Of a stretch of 64,000 nucleotides of DNA, positions 1-9,561 are shown piece after piece; positions within the stretch are counted from its first letter, which is position 1, and every line of letters begins with the position of its first letter. The stretch comes from Viridibacillus arenosi (GTDB taxonomy: Bacteria; Bacillota; Bacilli; Bacillales_A; Planococcaceae), in contig NZ_MSPW01000004.1 in NCBI RefSeq assembly GCF_001955655.1, positions 62,001 to 126,000 of the forward strand, read 5' to 3'. The notes beneath the pieces were generated by a model that was given only the letters and a program-made list of their open reading frames with translations, did no database searches and was not told the DNA's origin. Both the position numbers and the translations under genes were made by a program.

Positions 1-647
1 ACAAAGTAAATAAAAAGCAAGCTAATATACAAGGAATAGAGTTATTAAAACAAGTAGGTATTCCATACCCTGAAAAACGGATGAAGCAATATCCACATGA
101 ATTAAGTGGTGGAATGAGACAACGTGTCATGATTGCACTTGCCTTAGCTGGAAACCCTGGTTTACTCATTGCTGATGAGCCAACTACTGCCTTAGATGTG
201 ACTATACAAGCTCAAATTCTCGATTTAATCAATTCGCTTAAAGAAAAATTAGATATGGGCGTTATGTTTATTACCCATGATATGGGTGTTGTGGCAGAAG
301 TTGCGGATCGAGTGATGGTTATGTATGGAGGAAAGAAAATTGAAGAAGGATCAGTAGAAGAAATATTTAATCAACCTCGTCATCCATATACAATAGGCTT
401 GTTAAACTCCGTGCCCAATGTTGATGACCCTGAGTTTGAGTTAGAACCAATACCTGGATCGTTACCAAGTTTAACAGAGCAGATTTCAGGTTGTAGATTC
501 CATCCAAGATGTCAATTCGCTACAGAGCAGTGTAGAATCACAGCACCTACTGAATTTGAAATTGGAAATGATCATAATGTAAGCTGTTGGTTGGTCGAAG
601 AGGAGGCGAGTAATAATGGTAGAGCAATTGGAGTTGCAAAAGCGTAA
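1..647 (+). CDS. Dipeptide/oligopeptide ABC transporter ATP-binding protein, DppD/OppD type (5' end outside window)
   Basis: This is the C-terminal part of a peptide-import ATPase that acts on the cytoplasmic side of the membrane. The frame is open from base 3, so the Walker A half lies upstream of the window. Visible parts are the ABC signature LSGGMRQR, the Walker B region [12 protein letters not shown], the H-loop [19 protein letters not shown], and the C-terminal oligopeptide-family extension with the cysteines of [11 protein letters not shown] and VSCW. In this family those cysteines can bind an iron-sulfur cluster. The next gene starts inside its 3' end, with its ribosome binding site in this coding sequence, so the two ATPases are translationally coupled. 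The substrate cannot be read from the ATPase. The downstream gamma-glutamyltransferase makes gamma-glutamyl peptides or glutathione an attractive guess. Confidence 0.93.
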   Translation, partial: KVNKKQANIQGIELLKQVGIPYPEKRMKQYPHELSGGMRQRVMIALALAGNPGLLIADEPTTALDVTIQAQILDLINSLKEKLDMGVMFITHDMGVVAEVADRVMVMYGGKKIEEGSVEEIFNQPRHPYTIGLLNSVPNVDDPEFELEPIPGSLPSLTEQISGCRFHPRCQFATEQCRITAPTEFEIGNDHNVSCWLVEEEASNNGRAIGVAKA

Positions 648-1632
648 AATAATTCTTAAATTGAATGGTGTAAAAAAATATTTTCCTATTAAAAGTGGAT
701 TATTAAGACGTGTACAAAATCATGTCAAAGCTGTAGAATCGGTAAATTTAGAATTATATGAAGGCGAGAGTTTAGGCGTAGTAGGCGAGTCAGGATGTGG
801 AAAATCAACATTAGGCAGAGCAATACTAGGCTTAGAGCCTTTAACTGAAGGTAAAATTAGTTTTCGCGATGAAGAGATACAAGATCTCAAGAGAAAAGAA
901 AAGCTAAGGTTTGTTAAGGAAATGCAAATGATTTTCCAAGATCCCTTTGCTTCTTTGGACCCGAGACAACGAGTTGGAGATGCACTAAGTGAAGTATTTT
1001 CAATTCATACAAACATGGGGGCAAGAGAACGTAAAGAAGCAGTTCTTAAGTTATTAGGAGAAGTAGGCTTAAAAGAAGAGCACTATGACAGATATCCACA
1101 TGAATTTAGTGGCGGGCAGCGCCAAAGGATTGGCATTGCAAGGGCAATTGCTCTTAATCCCTCTTTTATTATTTGTGATGAAGCGGTATCAGCCTTAGAT
1201 GTATCAGTACAAGCGCAAGTACTAAAGTTATTGAAGACATTACAAGAAAAATATCACTTATCCTATATGTTCATTTCACATGATTTAGGTGTAGTTCGAT
1301 ACTTTTGCAATCGTGTACTTGTAATGTATTTAGGGAATACAGTTGAGTTGGCAGAAGTTGAGGAACTTTTTAAAGAACCTCTTCATCCATATACTCAGGC
1401 GTTATTATCTGCGATTCCAAGACCATCTGTCAACACTAAAGTTCAACGGGTACGACTTCAAGGAGATTTGCCAAATCCAGCAAATCCACCGACAGGTTGT
1501 CCATTCCATACAAGATGTCCGGTAGTAAAAGATATTTGTAAAACAGAAAAACCACAGTGGGAAGAATATACAAGCGGTCACTTCGTAGCATGTCATTATG
1601 CTGGGACTAGTATTGTGTCAGGAGAGGTATAA
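616..1632 (+). CDS. Dipeptide/oligopeptide ABC transporter ATP-binding protein, DppF/OppF type
   Basis: This is the second ATPase of a peptide ABC importer (338 aa, normal family length). It has Walker [10 protein letters not shown] near residue 56, the Q-loop region [13 protein letters not shown], the signature [14 protein letters not shown], Walker [13 protein letters not shown] and the H-loop [12 protein letters not shown]. The C-terminal oligopeptide extension carries [10 protein letters not shown] and VACHYA. The ATG at 616 follows AGGAGG at 601-606 with good spacing. It lies 32 bases inside the preceding ATPase gene, as is usual for DppD/DppF pairs. The gamma-glutamyltransferase starts 2 bases after its stop, so the peptidase is probably in the same operon. 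The permeases and binding protein should lie upstream of the window. Confidence 0.93.
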   Translation: MVEQLELQKRKIILKLNGVKKYFPIKSGLLRRVQNHVKAVESVNLELYEGESLGVVGESGCGKSTLGRAILGLEPLTEGKISFRDEEIQDLKRKEKLRFVKEMQMIFQDPFASLDPRQRVGDALSEVFSIHTNMGARERKEAVLKLLGEVGLKEEHYDRYPHEFSGGQRQRIGIARAIALNPSFIICDEAVSALDVSVQAQVLKLLKTLQEKYHLSYMFISHDLGVVRYFCNRVLVMYLGNTVELAEVEELFKEPLHPYTQALLSAIPRPSVNTKVQRVRLQGDLPNPANPPTGCPFHTRCPVVKDICKTEKPQWEEYTSGHFVACHYAGTSIVSGEV

Positions 1633-1634
1633 AA

Positions 1635-3239
1635 ATGGATCATTTATTTCACCCGTTCACGGGAAAACGTCATACTGTATTTGGCAGAAAAGGTATGGTG
1701 GCAACTTCACAACCATTAGCTGCTCAAGCAGGACTAGAAATCTTACAAAAAGGCGGGAATGCAATTGATGCTGCTATTGCAACAGCGGCTGCATTAACAG
1801 TTGTAGAACCAACTTCAAATGGTATTGGTGGAGATGCCTTCGCATTAGTTTGGACTAAGGATCAACTACATGGTCTAAATGCATCGGGGCCTGCTCCAAA
1901 GTCAATCTCAGTTGAGAAATTACGGGAAAAAGGGTATGAAAAGATCCCTACATATGGCGTATTACCAGTTACAGTTCCTGGTGTACCAGCCGGTTGGGTA
2001 GAGCTTTCTAAAAAATTTGGTAAGCTATCGTTTAAAGAAGTACTTGAACCTGCTATCCGATATGCTGAAGAGGGATATCCTGTTTCACCGATATTAGGAA
2101 AGTTTTGGGATTCTGCATATCGTAAATTCAAGGAAACATGTACATCCGAGGAGTTTACTAGTTGGTTTGATACATTTGCTCCTAATGATCGTGCACCGCA
2201 CATCGGAGAGATGTGGTCATCTCCTGGCCATGCTTCAACTTTAAGACAAATAGCAGAAACCGATGGACATGCTTTTTACCATGGAGAATTAGCAGAGAAA
2301 ATGGATGCATTTATGAAACAACATGGTGGCTATTTATCGAAAGAAGATTTAGCTGATTATAAAGTGGAATGGGTAGATCCAATTTCTACTACTTATAATG
2401 GGTATGATGTGTGGGAAATTCCCCCGAATGGTCAAGGATTAATTGCACTAATGGCTTTAAACATTTTCAAACAGACTGGAGATTCTAAGTGGCAAGATGC
2501 TGAAACGATTCATCGACAAATTGAAGCTATGAAACTAGCATTTACTGATGGAAAGGCATTCGTGACAGAAGTTGATGAAATGCCAATAGATGTACAGCAT
2601 TTATTGTCAGATGAATATGCTACAAAACGCGCGGCGTTAATAGGTAAGCAAGCCATTAATCCGGAACCGTATGAATTACCTAAAGGTGGGACTGTCTATC
2701 TAGCTGCAGCTGATGAAGAAGGAAACATGATTTCATATATTCAAAGTAACTATATGGGTTTTGGTTCAGGAATTGTGATTCCCGATACGGGAATTGCATT
2801 ACAAAATCGTGGGCATGATTTTTCATTGGAAAAAGAACATCCAAATATTCTTAAGCCAGGAAAACGTACATATCATACAATTATTCCGGGATTTTTAACA
2901 AAAGAAGGGCAAGCAATCGGACCATTTGGCGTGATGGGAGGATATATGCAACCACAGGGCCATTTCCAAGTCGTAGCTAACACAGTTGATCATCAATTAA
3001 ATCCACAAGCCACATTAGATATGCCACGTTGGCAGTGGGTTGGAGGGAAAACTGTGCATGTTGAACCAGAGTTCCCGAACTACATTGCTCAATCACTTAT
3101 ACGAAAAGGTCATAATGTGCAAGTGATGTCAGACGGTGGAAGTTTTGGCCGTGGACAAATTATTTGGAGGGATCCTGAAACGGGCGTATTACAGGGTGGA
3201 ACAGAATCACGAACAGATGGAGCTATTGCTACTTGGTAA
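1635..3239 (+). CDS. Gamma-glutamyltransferase family protein, YwrD-like, cytoplasmic
   Basis: This 534-residue Ntn-hydrolase is predicted to remove or transfer gamma-glutamyl groups from glutathione-like peptides. The N-terminus shows the family pattern GMVATSQPLAAQAGLEILQKGGNAIDAAIA and then PTSNGIGGDAF. The likely autoprocessing and catalytic threonine is T353 in KGGTVYLAAAD, which would split it into large and small subunits. There is no signal peptide, which fits YwrD rather than the secreted GGT. The ATG at 1635 follows GGAGAGG. Its 3' end overlaps the first CHR gene. In Bacillus subtilis ywrD sits near the CHR genes ywrA and ywrB, so the neighbourhood is conserved. Coupling to a peptide ABC transporter suggests uptake and hydrolysis of gamma-glutamyl peptides, which is inference. 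Confidence 0.88.
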   Translation: MDHLFHPFTGKRHTVFGRKGMVATSQPLAAQAGLEILQKGGNAIDAAIATAAALTVVEPTSNGIGGDAFALVWTKDQLHGLNASGPAPKSISVEKLREKGYEKIPTYGVLPVTVPGVPAGWVELSKKFGKLSFKEVLEPAIRYAEEGYPVSPILGKFWDSAYRKFKETCTSEEFTSWFDTFAPNDRAPHIGEMWSSPGHASTLRQIAETDGHAFYHGELAEKMDAFMKQHGGYLSKEDLADYKVEWVDPISTTYNGYDVWEIPPNGQGLIALMALNIFKQTGDSKWQDAETIHRQIEAMKLAFTDGKAFVTEVDEMPIDVQHLLSDEYATKRAALIGKQAINPEPYELPKGGTVYLAAADEEGNMISYIQSNYMGFGSGIVIPDTGIALQNRGHDFSLEKEHPNILKPGKRTYHTIIPGFLTKEGQAIGPFGVMGGYMQPQGHFQVVANTVDHQLNPQATLDMPRWQWVGGKTVHVEPEFPNYIAQSLIRKGHNVQVMSDGGSFGRGQIIWRDPETGVLQGGTESRTDGAIATW

Positions 3240-3829
3240 AAAAAAATGAAGTGAAGTCCCAAAGTGAACGCCCTATTTTGCGACTACATGGAGAGATTGC
3301 ATCCGCATTTTTTAGAGTAGGTATGCTAGGATTTGGCGGTGGACCATCTGCTATTCCTCTTGTTCATCAAGAAGTGGTGAAAAAGTATAAGTGGATGGAA
3401 GATGATGAGTTTAGTGACGTAGTAGCACTTGCTAACACTATGCCGGGTCCAATTGGTACAAAAATGGCTGGCTATATAGGATATAGAGTAGCTGGAGTGG
3501 TAGGTGCAATTAATGCAATTTTAGTCAGCGTAGTCCCAACAATTGTATTAATGATTATATTGCTATTTTTATTACAAACGAATAAAGATATACCTGCCGT
3601 TCAGGCAATGGCTTCGGCGGTTGTACCAGTAGTAGCTGTAATGCTTGGTATATTGGCTCTAGATTTCGTTAAAAAGTCTGGCGAATCTATGGGGTGGAAG
3701 AAAACACTCATTATTCTTTTGCTTTCATTCATTGCAATGTCTTTATTAAATATACACCCGGCTTTTGTCATCTTGTCGGTCTTTATAATCGTCTTTGCTC
3801 CTCTAGTAAAAAGGAGGAATAATAAATGA
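3233..3829 (+). CDS. CHR (chromate) transporter half-protein, first of pair
   Basis: This is a single-domain CHR-family membrane protein of 198 aa. Full-length ChrA has two CHR domains in one chain; short-chain members work as pairs. The motifs FFRVGMLGFGGGPSAIPLVHQEVV and NTMPGPIGTKMAGYIGY are the family signature, followed by hydrophobic helices. The proposed start is TTG at 3233, inside the end of the transferase gene, with GATGGAGC about 10 bases upstream; GTG at 3251 is an alternative. The partner gene overlaps it by 4 bases. The family exports chromate, but many genomic members have unknown anion substrates. It corresponds in position to B. subtilis YwrB/YwrA. Confidence 0.88.
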   Translation: MVKKNEVKSQSERPILRLHGEIASAFFRVGMLGFGGGPSAIPLVHQEVVKKYKWMEDDEFSDVVALANTMPGPIGTKMAGYIGYRVAGVVGAINAILVSVVPTIVLMIILLFLLQTNKDIPAVQAMASAVVPVVAVMLGILALDFVKKSGESMGWKKTLIILLLSFIAMSLLNIHPAFVILSVFIIVFAPLVKRRNNK

Positions 3830-4359
3830 TTTATTGGAATATTTTTATGGCATTTTTTATTCCTGGTATTTTAGGTTATGGAGGGGGTCCTTCTTCTATT
3901 CCGCTCGTTCAGCAAGAGGTAGTTGAGCACTATGAATGGATGACCAATCAAGAATTTTCAGAAATGGTCGCAGCGGGCAATGCATTACCAGGGCCAATAG
4001 CAACAAAAATGGCTGGCTTTGTTGGATATGACCAAGGAGGTATTTTAGGCATTATTGTTGCAGTTTTTGCTACAGTTGCACCTTCTTTGCTCCTCATGAT
4101 AGCGTTGTTAAGTGTCTTAATGAAATACAAAGAATCACCATACGTTAAAAATTTAACGAAATATATTCGCCCAATCATAGCCGTATTATTATTAGTGATG
4201 ACTTTCGATTTCGCAAAAGATGCTTGGTTAAGTATAGGTTGGATATCAACATTAATAATAATGATTGGCTCTTACTTGTTACTTGAAAAGATTAAAATTC
4301 ATCCGGCTTTTGTTATTTGTATTGCATTGATATATGGGATGGTATCTACACTTTTTTAA
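3826..4359 (+). CDS. CHR (chromate) transporter half-protein, second of pair
   Basis: This is the second single-domain CHR protein (177 aa) of the pair. It repeats the signature of its neighbour: FFIPGILGYGGGPSSIPLVQQEVVEHY and GNALPGPIATKMAGFVGYDQGG, then several transmembrane helices. Its ATG overlaps the stop of the first half in an ATGA arrangement, which is typical of translational coupling between subunits of one transporter. Paired short CHR proteins are thought to form an antiparallel heterodimer equivalent to full-length ChrA. The operon appears to end here, because a strong hairpin follows about 65 bases downstream. Confidence 0.88.
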   Translation: MIYWNIFMAFFIPGILGYGGGPSSIPLVQQEVVEHYEWMTNQEFSEMVAAGNALPGPIATKMAGFVGYDQGGILGIIVAVFATVAPSLLLMIALLSVLMKYKESPYVKNLTKYIRPIIAVLLLVMTFDFAKDAWLSIGWISTLIIMIGSYLLLEKIKIHPAFVICIALIYGMVSTLF

Positions 4360-4423
4360 ATTACAAGGTAATATGGATAACAAAAAACAAATGTTATTGA
4401 TAAATAGCCTCAACGGGCAAAAT

Positions 4424-4482
4424 AAAACACCTTCTAGTTAGAAGCTTGGTTTAGATATACCAAACTAACTGGAAGGTGTTTT
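4424..4482 (+). terminator. Large intrinsic terminator hairpin after CHR pair
   Basis: The arms AAAACACCTTCTAGTTAG (4424-4441) and CTAACTGGAAGGTGTTTT (4465-4482) are complementary except for one position. An inner TTGGT/ACCAA pair extends the stem. It ends the rightward peptide/CHR operon. Confidence 0.8.
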
Positions 4483-4558
4483 AAAGATGACTCATTTTTA
4501 GCTCCATAGAACCTATTGTTGAAAGATAACAGGCTGTTAGAGAGCTATTTTGTTGTCA

Positions 4559-6706
4559 TTATTTCATTTTATCAAGTTGTGCATTTAACTCTTTAACACT
4601 TTTCACTTCATCTTGAACAGATGTCTTTAGTAATTTTTCTTGTCTTTCAAGAGCTGCATTTAGAGTTGATATTTCTTTAGAAACATCAGCATTCTTTTGG
4701 TCACGTTTCTTTTTCAATGATGCTACTGTGTCATATAAGTCTTCGTGACCCATAATACGACCTGCACCCCACATTAAACGATCTGCAGGTTGATCCAATA
4801 CATAATCTGTGAAGTAATCGAATACCTCTTTGTCAAAATCATAAGTGTACCAGTTATTATCAATTAACCATAAATAATCATCTAGTGCTTTACCCGCATC
4901 ACCTTTTTCAAGTGCTTTGATTGCTCCTTGTAAGTTAGGGATATTATTTTGTGCGTGTTCGTGAGGGAAAATTGGTTCGTCTTCCCAAGTTAAACGTACG
5001 AATTGATCTTGAGCATATTTATAAGTAGCTAACAAACTACTATTTAAAGAGCGACTGTCATCATAAAGCTTTTTCACTACTTTTTCGTCACCAGCTACTA
5101 ATGCTTTTGTATAATCAGCATTAATTTTTTCAACTTGAGCATTAATCTCTTTAGCTGTTTTAGCCGTTTCTTCAATAGCTGCTGTTAATTCGTTTGAAGA
5201 AACATTTGCAGATTTAAAGACATCAGATTTAACAGATTTAGCTAATGCATCTAATCTTGTTGTGAAATCAAGAGGTGTTACAGCTGTTTGGTCATAATGC
5301 ATAGCTAGTAGACCATATAAATTTAAATGGAATTCTAAAGCTTGACCGTTATAAGTATCTTCATTATCGTACTGTGTATGATAATGTGAATGCATGAATT
5401 CGCTATCTTGGAAATCATTTCGTAATGATGGAACACCTGCAATAGAGAATGAAAAATCATCCGACCAAGTGCGTAATGGTGATACAACAGAAATACCGTC
5501 TTTATATACACCATCAACTGATGGTACAGACTTCGTGAATTTAGTTAAGAAGTTTTTCAACTCATAATCTGCTCGAATTTCATTTGTCGTTGTATGCTCA
5601 TAAGCTGGAAGCTCGAAGTTCATGTCTGCAAATGCTTTTCCAACCCATTCTGGATGGATGCGGAAAATTTGATTGTAAGCACCAGTAGACCAGTCATAAC
5701 GCGTATTTGAAACGCCCCATTCTTCGGCAGCCAATGCATTAAATATAATTGTTTTCTCAGGTTTATAGCCACTGTCTACTAGACCTTTCGCTACGCCCAT
5801 CATTAGGGCAATCGCAGCATTATCATCTTGGAAACCGTCAAAGTAAGAATCATAATGTGCTGAAAGGATGATATATGATTCTGGATCTTTACCTTCGATT
5901 TTCCCATAGTAATTGTATGTTGGTTGATCGAATTTAACTGTAGATTTGGCATCAAAGTTAACAGTAAGTTTATTGTTATTTGCTTTTAGTGATTTTTTTA
6001 ACTCTTTCGCATCATTTTGAGACATAGAAAATGCAGGCGCATCATCAGGTCCACAAATATCCTGTGCATTTAAAGCGTCGCCATCTACTTCGCTATAACC
6101 TTCACTTTGCACGGCTATAACTGCAGCTGCCCCTTTTAAATGAGCTTGATAGGCTGGGTAGTTAACCCACCAATCTTCTCGTTGGTTTACATCTATAAGT
6201 ACGAGCTTGCCTTTAATATCAAGGTTTTTCAAATCATCTGATGTTCCACGATTTGCATAAACAACATCAAATTCTTTCGTCCCCTTTGTATCAAAATTTG
6301 TTTGATATGCCCCTAAAACAGCTAATTTTTCTTTACCATCAACTGTATTGAATGTCATATCTGCTTTTTCGAATGTCCAGCTATCAACTGTAAATTCATC
6401 TTTTGATACGTCGGTAAGCCCAATTTTCTTCATTTCATCTGCAATTTTTTCGCCAGTTTTTAGTTCTGCTTCAGAGCCTGCAGTACGATATCCTAGCTTT
6501 TCATTTGTTTTAAATTCTTCAAGACTTTTGGCGAAATCAAATGAATAATCAGCACTTACTTTTGATAAATAATTATCGGAGTATTGCTTTACTGCTGCTA
6601 AATCCCCATTTTCTTTTACCTCTGTCTTTTTGTCTGCTGGTGTACAAGCCGCAAGTGATGATGCAATTAGAGCTGTTGCTATTGCACCACGAAAAAATCT
6701 GTTCAA
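4559..6706 (-). CDS. M28-family zinc aminopeptidase lipoprotein
   Basis: This is a secreted, membrane-anchored peptidase of 715 aa. It starts at TTG (6706-6704) with AAGGA about 10 bases upstream. A type II signal peptide ends in the lipobox SLAAC with the lipidated Cys21. A protease-associated-like region (about 120-250) precedes the M28 catalytic domain. The predicted zinc ligands are H284 in LSAHYDS, D294 or D295 in FQDDNAA, E328/E329 in LAAEEWG and H443 in HYHTQYDNED. The C-terminal 200 residues are helical and highly charged, ending in a probable coiled coil. It probably degrades extracellular peptides for nutrition. A decayed copy of its first codons lies just upstream (7002-7139). The downstream gene in this direction lies outside any clear operon, so it is probably monocistronic. 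Confidence 0.87.
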   Translation of the reverse strand: MNRFFRGAIATALIASSLAACTPADKKTEVKENGDLAAVKQYSDNYLSKVSADYSFDFAKSLEEFKTNEKLGYRTAGSEAELKTGEKIADEMKKIGLTDVSKDEFTVDSWTFEKADMTFNTVDGKEKLAVLGAYQTNFDTKGTKEFDVVYANRGTSDDLKNLDIKGKLVLIDVNQREDWWVNYPAYQAHLKGAAAVIAVQSEGYSEVDGDALNAQDICGPDDAPAFSMSQNDAKELKKSLKANNNKLTVNFDAKSTVKFDQPTYNYYGKIEGKDPESYIILSAHYDSYFDGFQDDNAAIALMMGVAKGLVDSGYKPEKTIIFNALAAEEWGVSNTRYDWSTGAYNQIFRIHPEWVGKAFADMNFELPAYEHTTTNEIRADYELKNFLTKFTKSVPSVDGVYKDGISVVSPLRTWSDDFSFSIAGVPSLRNDFQDSEFMHSHYHTQYDNEDTYNGQALEFHLNLYGLLAMHYDQTAVTPLDFTTRLDALAKSVKSDVFKSANVSSNELTAAIEETAKTAKEINAQVEKINADYTKALVAGDEKVVKKLYDDSRSLNSSLLATYKYAQDQFVRLTWEDEPIFPHEHAQNNIPNLQGAIKALEKGDAGKALDDYLWLIDNNWYTYDFDKEVFDYFTDYVLDQPADRLMWGAGRIMGHEDLYDTVASLKKKRDQKNADVSKEISTLNAALERQEKLLKTSVQDEVKSVKELNAQLDKMK

Positions 6707-6933
6707 TTAACCACATTCCTTTACAATAATTTTTTTCAAGCAGAACTAATTAAACGATAGTTTTAATAAAATAGCAATATTTTTTCGAATTGTTAGACAA
6801 AATATTTTTCGACAAATAGAAGGAAGGCAATATATTTAATTTGAAATAGTAATTTAGATTCATAGACTCTAACAACTAATGTATTAAGATGGGGTGGAAT
6901 TTTAATAAAACTTACATTAATCTTAGGAATACG

Positions 6934-6969
6934 AAAAAGCTAAGAGTTAAAATTTACTCTTAGCTTTTT
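6934..6969. terminator. Bidirectional hairpin between aminopeptidase and its decayed copy
   Basis: The perfect arms AAAAAGCTAAGAGT and ACTCTTAGCTTTTT surround a short AT loop. The A and T runs on both sides would allow termination in either direction. It sits between the intact aminopeptidase gene and the degenerate copy of its 5' end, so it may once have followed the lost gene. Confidence 0.65.
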
Positions 6970-7001
6970 ATGTCATATTGGTAAGATGTTATTTCATAAA
7001 A

Positions 7002-7139
7002 AAATTATCGGAGTATTGCTTCAATTCTGCTAAGCGTCACTTACTTTTACTTCTGTCTTTTCTTCTGCCAGAGCTCAAGCTGCAAGTGATGAAGTGATTA
7101 GAGTTGTGGCTATTACACCACAAAAGAATCTTTTAAACT
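7002..7139 (-). pseudogene. Decayed partial copy of the aminopeptidase 5' end
   Basis: This stretch aligns almost base for base with the 5' end of the neighbouring aminopeptidase gene (about 6571-6709). Read on the minus strand it gives FKRFFCGVIATTLITSSLAA, then a stop, then ALAEEKTEVKVSDA and another stop. The intact protein has NRFFRGAIATALIASSLAAC followed by TPADKKTEVKENGDLAA. The lipobox Cys codon TGC has become TGA and at least two further stops follow. It is the remnant of a tandem duplication of the peptidase gene after deletion of the rest. The remainder of the 6707-7276 spacer holds a hairpin and AT-rich DNA with no other gene. Confidence 0.85.
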
Positions 7140-7276
7140 AGCATTATTAACTCGTGTCCTGTTTTTTGGTACATTACTAATTTGATATTAATTTCCCTTA
7201 AATACCAATATTGTTTTAAAAATGATAATTTAGTTATGTGAAAAAAAGAAATATAAAAAACCAGCATGCGCTGGTT

Positions 7277-8707
7277 CTAAAGTAAAATTGTAATAGTTGT
7301 ACCTTCATTTAATACACTAGATAATCGCAGATCGCCGTTGTGAGCGAAAATAATATCACGAGCAATTGCCATTCCTAGCCCGGTACCGTGTGTGTTTTTT
7401 GTATTTGATCCCCGGTAATAACGATCAAATACTTGTTTAATATCTTCAGGTGAAATACCTCTACCATTATCAGTTATCATTATTCGTGTTTTATAAAGAG
7501 TAGGTTGTGAATCTTCAACTTGTCCACATTGTGGATAATCGGTATCAATTTTTATTGTTACACACACATTTTCATCGTTATGCACAAGTGCATTGTAGAT
7601 AAAGTTCAAAATGGCCCTTTTTAGTAATTTTTTATCCACTTTATGCACGATTTTATTCACATTACTAACAAATTCTACCTGACGTTCCCCAAATTGAGGG
7701 TCATTCAACAATTCAATCGTCAGTTCGCGTATAAAGCTTACTATATTAATATCTTCAAAGTGCATAGGTAGCTGTTGATTACGTAAACGAGTCGTTAAAT
7801 TTAAATCATCAAGTAGATCTTTCATATAAATAGATTTTTTCTCAATAATAGTTGAGAATTCTTGTACTTCGCTAGCAGTGAGATTATCAACATCATCCTT
7901 CATCAGTTCAGCATATCCTTGAATTGATGCAAGGGGAGTTTTCATATCATGTGATACATTACTAATCCACTCTTCACGCATTTGATCTAGGCGATTCCGC
8001 TCTTTCTCATGTTCACTTAATTTTATTGAGAGTTCATTTACATTGAGGAAAACGTCTTTATACACACCATTTGGTACGTTTATTTTTTTGAATTGGCGGT
8101 TACGTAGTTGTCCGATAAAATCAATTAATATGTGAAGTGGTTTCGTTAAATGTCGTGTGAACAACAACCCGATGATCAAAGCGACTAGCACATCCACTAT
8201 TAAAAATGCTATTAAAAGTAGGTTAATAAATTTTAAAAATTGATTATAATCATAGTTCAAAACATAACGTCCAACCCCGTAATTCTTCACACCGACAAAA
8301 TAATCTAAATCGTCCATTGTACTAATATAAACAGTCGTATTGCTATCAACTTCTTTATATTTATACATTTGCACGACTTCAGCAGGGGAGTAGCTCGTGG
8401 CAAGATTATCTGGTGTCTCATAAGCAGCAACTTGGTTCCCTTTAGAATCTAAAAATTGAACCCATGCATTCTTATCTTGCAATGCTTTTACACCTTCATC
8501 ATTTACAATAGGTAAACCATTTTTAATCTCGACATATTGAGAGAAGGAACGTGTGAATTCCTCAGAAGAGGTTTCAGGAGTGCTTAAAGCAAGATGACTT
8601 CTTTGATAAAGGAGTAGTCCAACTAATAGCACAGTATTGATGATACCGACAATAATAACAATCATTACAACGGACCATAAAAAACGTCCAGTTATTCTCC
8701 ACTTCAT
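7277..8707 (-). CDS. Sensor histidine kinase of a two-component system
   Basis: This 476-residue membrane histidine kinase senses an unknown extracytoplasmic signal and phosphorylates the adjacent regulator. It has a transmembrane helix at about 12-34, an extracellular sensor of about 130 residues, a second helix at about 160-184 and a HAMP linker. The HisKA motif ISNVSHDMKTPLASIQGYAEL has phospho-acceptor His253. The HATPase domain has IYNALVHNDEN (N-box), MITDNGRGISPEDI (G1), FDRYYRGSNTKN (F) and GTGLGMAIARD (G2). The ATG at 8707 follows GGGGTGAT and starts 7 bases after the regulator's stop, so the two are co-transcribed with the regulator first. The nearby aminopeptidase could be a target, but nothing in the sequence proves this. 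Confidence 0.92.
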   Translation of the reverse strand: MKWRITGRFLWSVVMIVIIVGIINTVLLVGLLLYQRSHLALSTPETSSEEFTRSFSQYVEIKNGLPIVNDEGVKALQDKNAWVQFLDSKGNQVAAYETPDNLATSYSPAEVVQMYKYKEVDSNTTVYISTMDDLDYFVGVKNYGVGRYVLNYDYNQFLKFINLLLIAFLIVDVLVALIIGLLFTRHLTKPLHILIDFIGQLRNRQFKKINVPNGVYKDVFLNVNELSIKLSEHEKERNRLDQMREEWISNVSHDMKTPLASIQGYAELMKDDVDNLTASEVQEFSTIIEKKSIYMKDLLDDLNLTTRLRNQQLPMHFEDINIVSFIRELTIELLNDPQFGERQVEFVSNVNKIVHKVDKKLLKRAILNFIYNALVHNDENVCVTIKIDTDYPQCGQVEDSQPTLYKTRIMITDNGRGISPEDIKQVFDRYYRGSNTKNTHGTGLGMAIARDIIFAHNGDLRLSSVLNEGTTITILL

Positions 8708-8714
8708 TTTATCA

Positions 8715-9413
8715 TCACCCCTTACTGTTCAATTTATAGCCTAGACCTTTAACGGTGATCAAAAATGTTGGGTTAGATGGAGTATCCTCAATCTTTTCAC
8801 GTAACCGGCGTATATGCACCATGACTGTATTATCTGAACCAAAAAAGTCTTCTCCCCAAACTCTTTCAAAAAGTGTTTCTTTACTTAAGATTTGATTAGG
8901 ATGATGGATAAAACAATTCATTAAGCCAATCTCCTTTGCTGTAAGCTCGATTATTGTGCCATTTTTCTTCAATTCAGTACCGTCCATATTCATTTCAAAA
9001 GGGCCTACAGTAATATTGTTTAAAACTGTTTTTTCCTCCGAAAAGCTTGCTCGTCGTAGTTGTGCTTTCACTCGATAAGCCACTTCTTTAGGGCTAAATG
9101 GTTTTGTAATATAATCATCCCCACCAATTGCGAGCCCTAAGAGCTTATCAATCTCTTCATCCTTCGCGGACATAAATAAGATCGGTACATTTGAGATTTC
9201 ACGAATCTGTTTGCATAAATCATACCCTTCACCGTCAGGCAGCATAATATCTAGTAGCACTAATTCGGGTTTTACTTCCTGGAATTTAGCCCAGCCATCA
9301 CGAATTGTTCCAGCCGTTATCACATTTGAAAAGCCTTCCTTATGTAATACTGTTTGTAGCAAATTTGCCAAATCCTCTTCATCATCTATTAATAAAATAC
9401 ATTGTGTGTTCAT
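8715..9413 (-). CDS. OmpR/PhoB-family response regulator
   Basis: This 232-residue DNA-binding response regulator is the partner of the kinase that follows it. The receiver domain has the acidic pocket LIDDEED near residue 10, phospho-acceptor Asp55 in LVLLDIMLPDGEGYD, the switch serine in ILFMSAKDEE and the lysine in DYITKPFSPKEV. The C-terminal winged helix (about 130-230) ends in TVMVHIRRLREKIED and the wing LITVKGLGYKL. The ATG at 9413 has a strong AGGAGG about 8 bases upstream. The pair forms a leftward two-gene operon divergent from rtcB, and its promoter must lie in the spacer at 9414-9560. No specific system could be assigned. Confidence 0.93.
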   Translation of the reverse strand: MNTQCILLIDDEEDLANLLQTVLHKEGFSNVITAGTIRDGWAKFQEVKPELVLLDIMLPDGEGYDLCKQIREISNVPILFMSAKDEEIDKLLGLAIGGDDYITKPFSPKEVAYRVKAQLRRASFSEEKTVLNNITVGPFEMNMDGTELKKNGTIIELTAKEIGLMNCFIHHPNQILSKETLFERVWGEDFFGSDNTVMVHIRRLREKIEDTPSNPTFLITVKGLGYKLNSKG

Positions 9414-9561
9414 TAGAAAGCCTCCTCCGTATTAATTGTTATATCGTAAGTATAGTATACGTTTTCATTTTTCACTGCATATGATAATTTCAAACACTCA
9501 CCTAGTATGTTAAAATAGCCCAAACTACACTGGCGGAAAAAATTACAAGGAGATGACTAAT

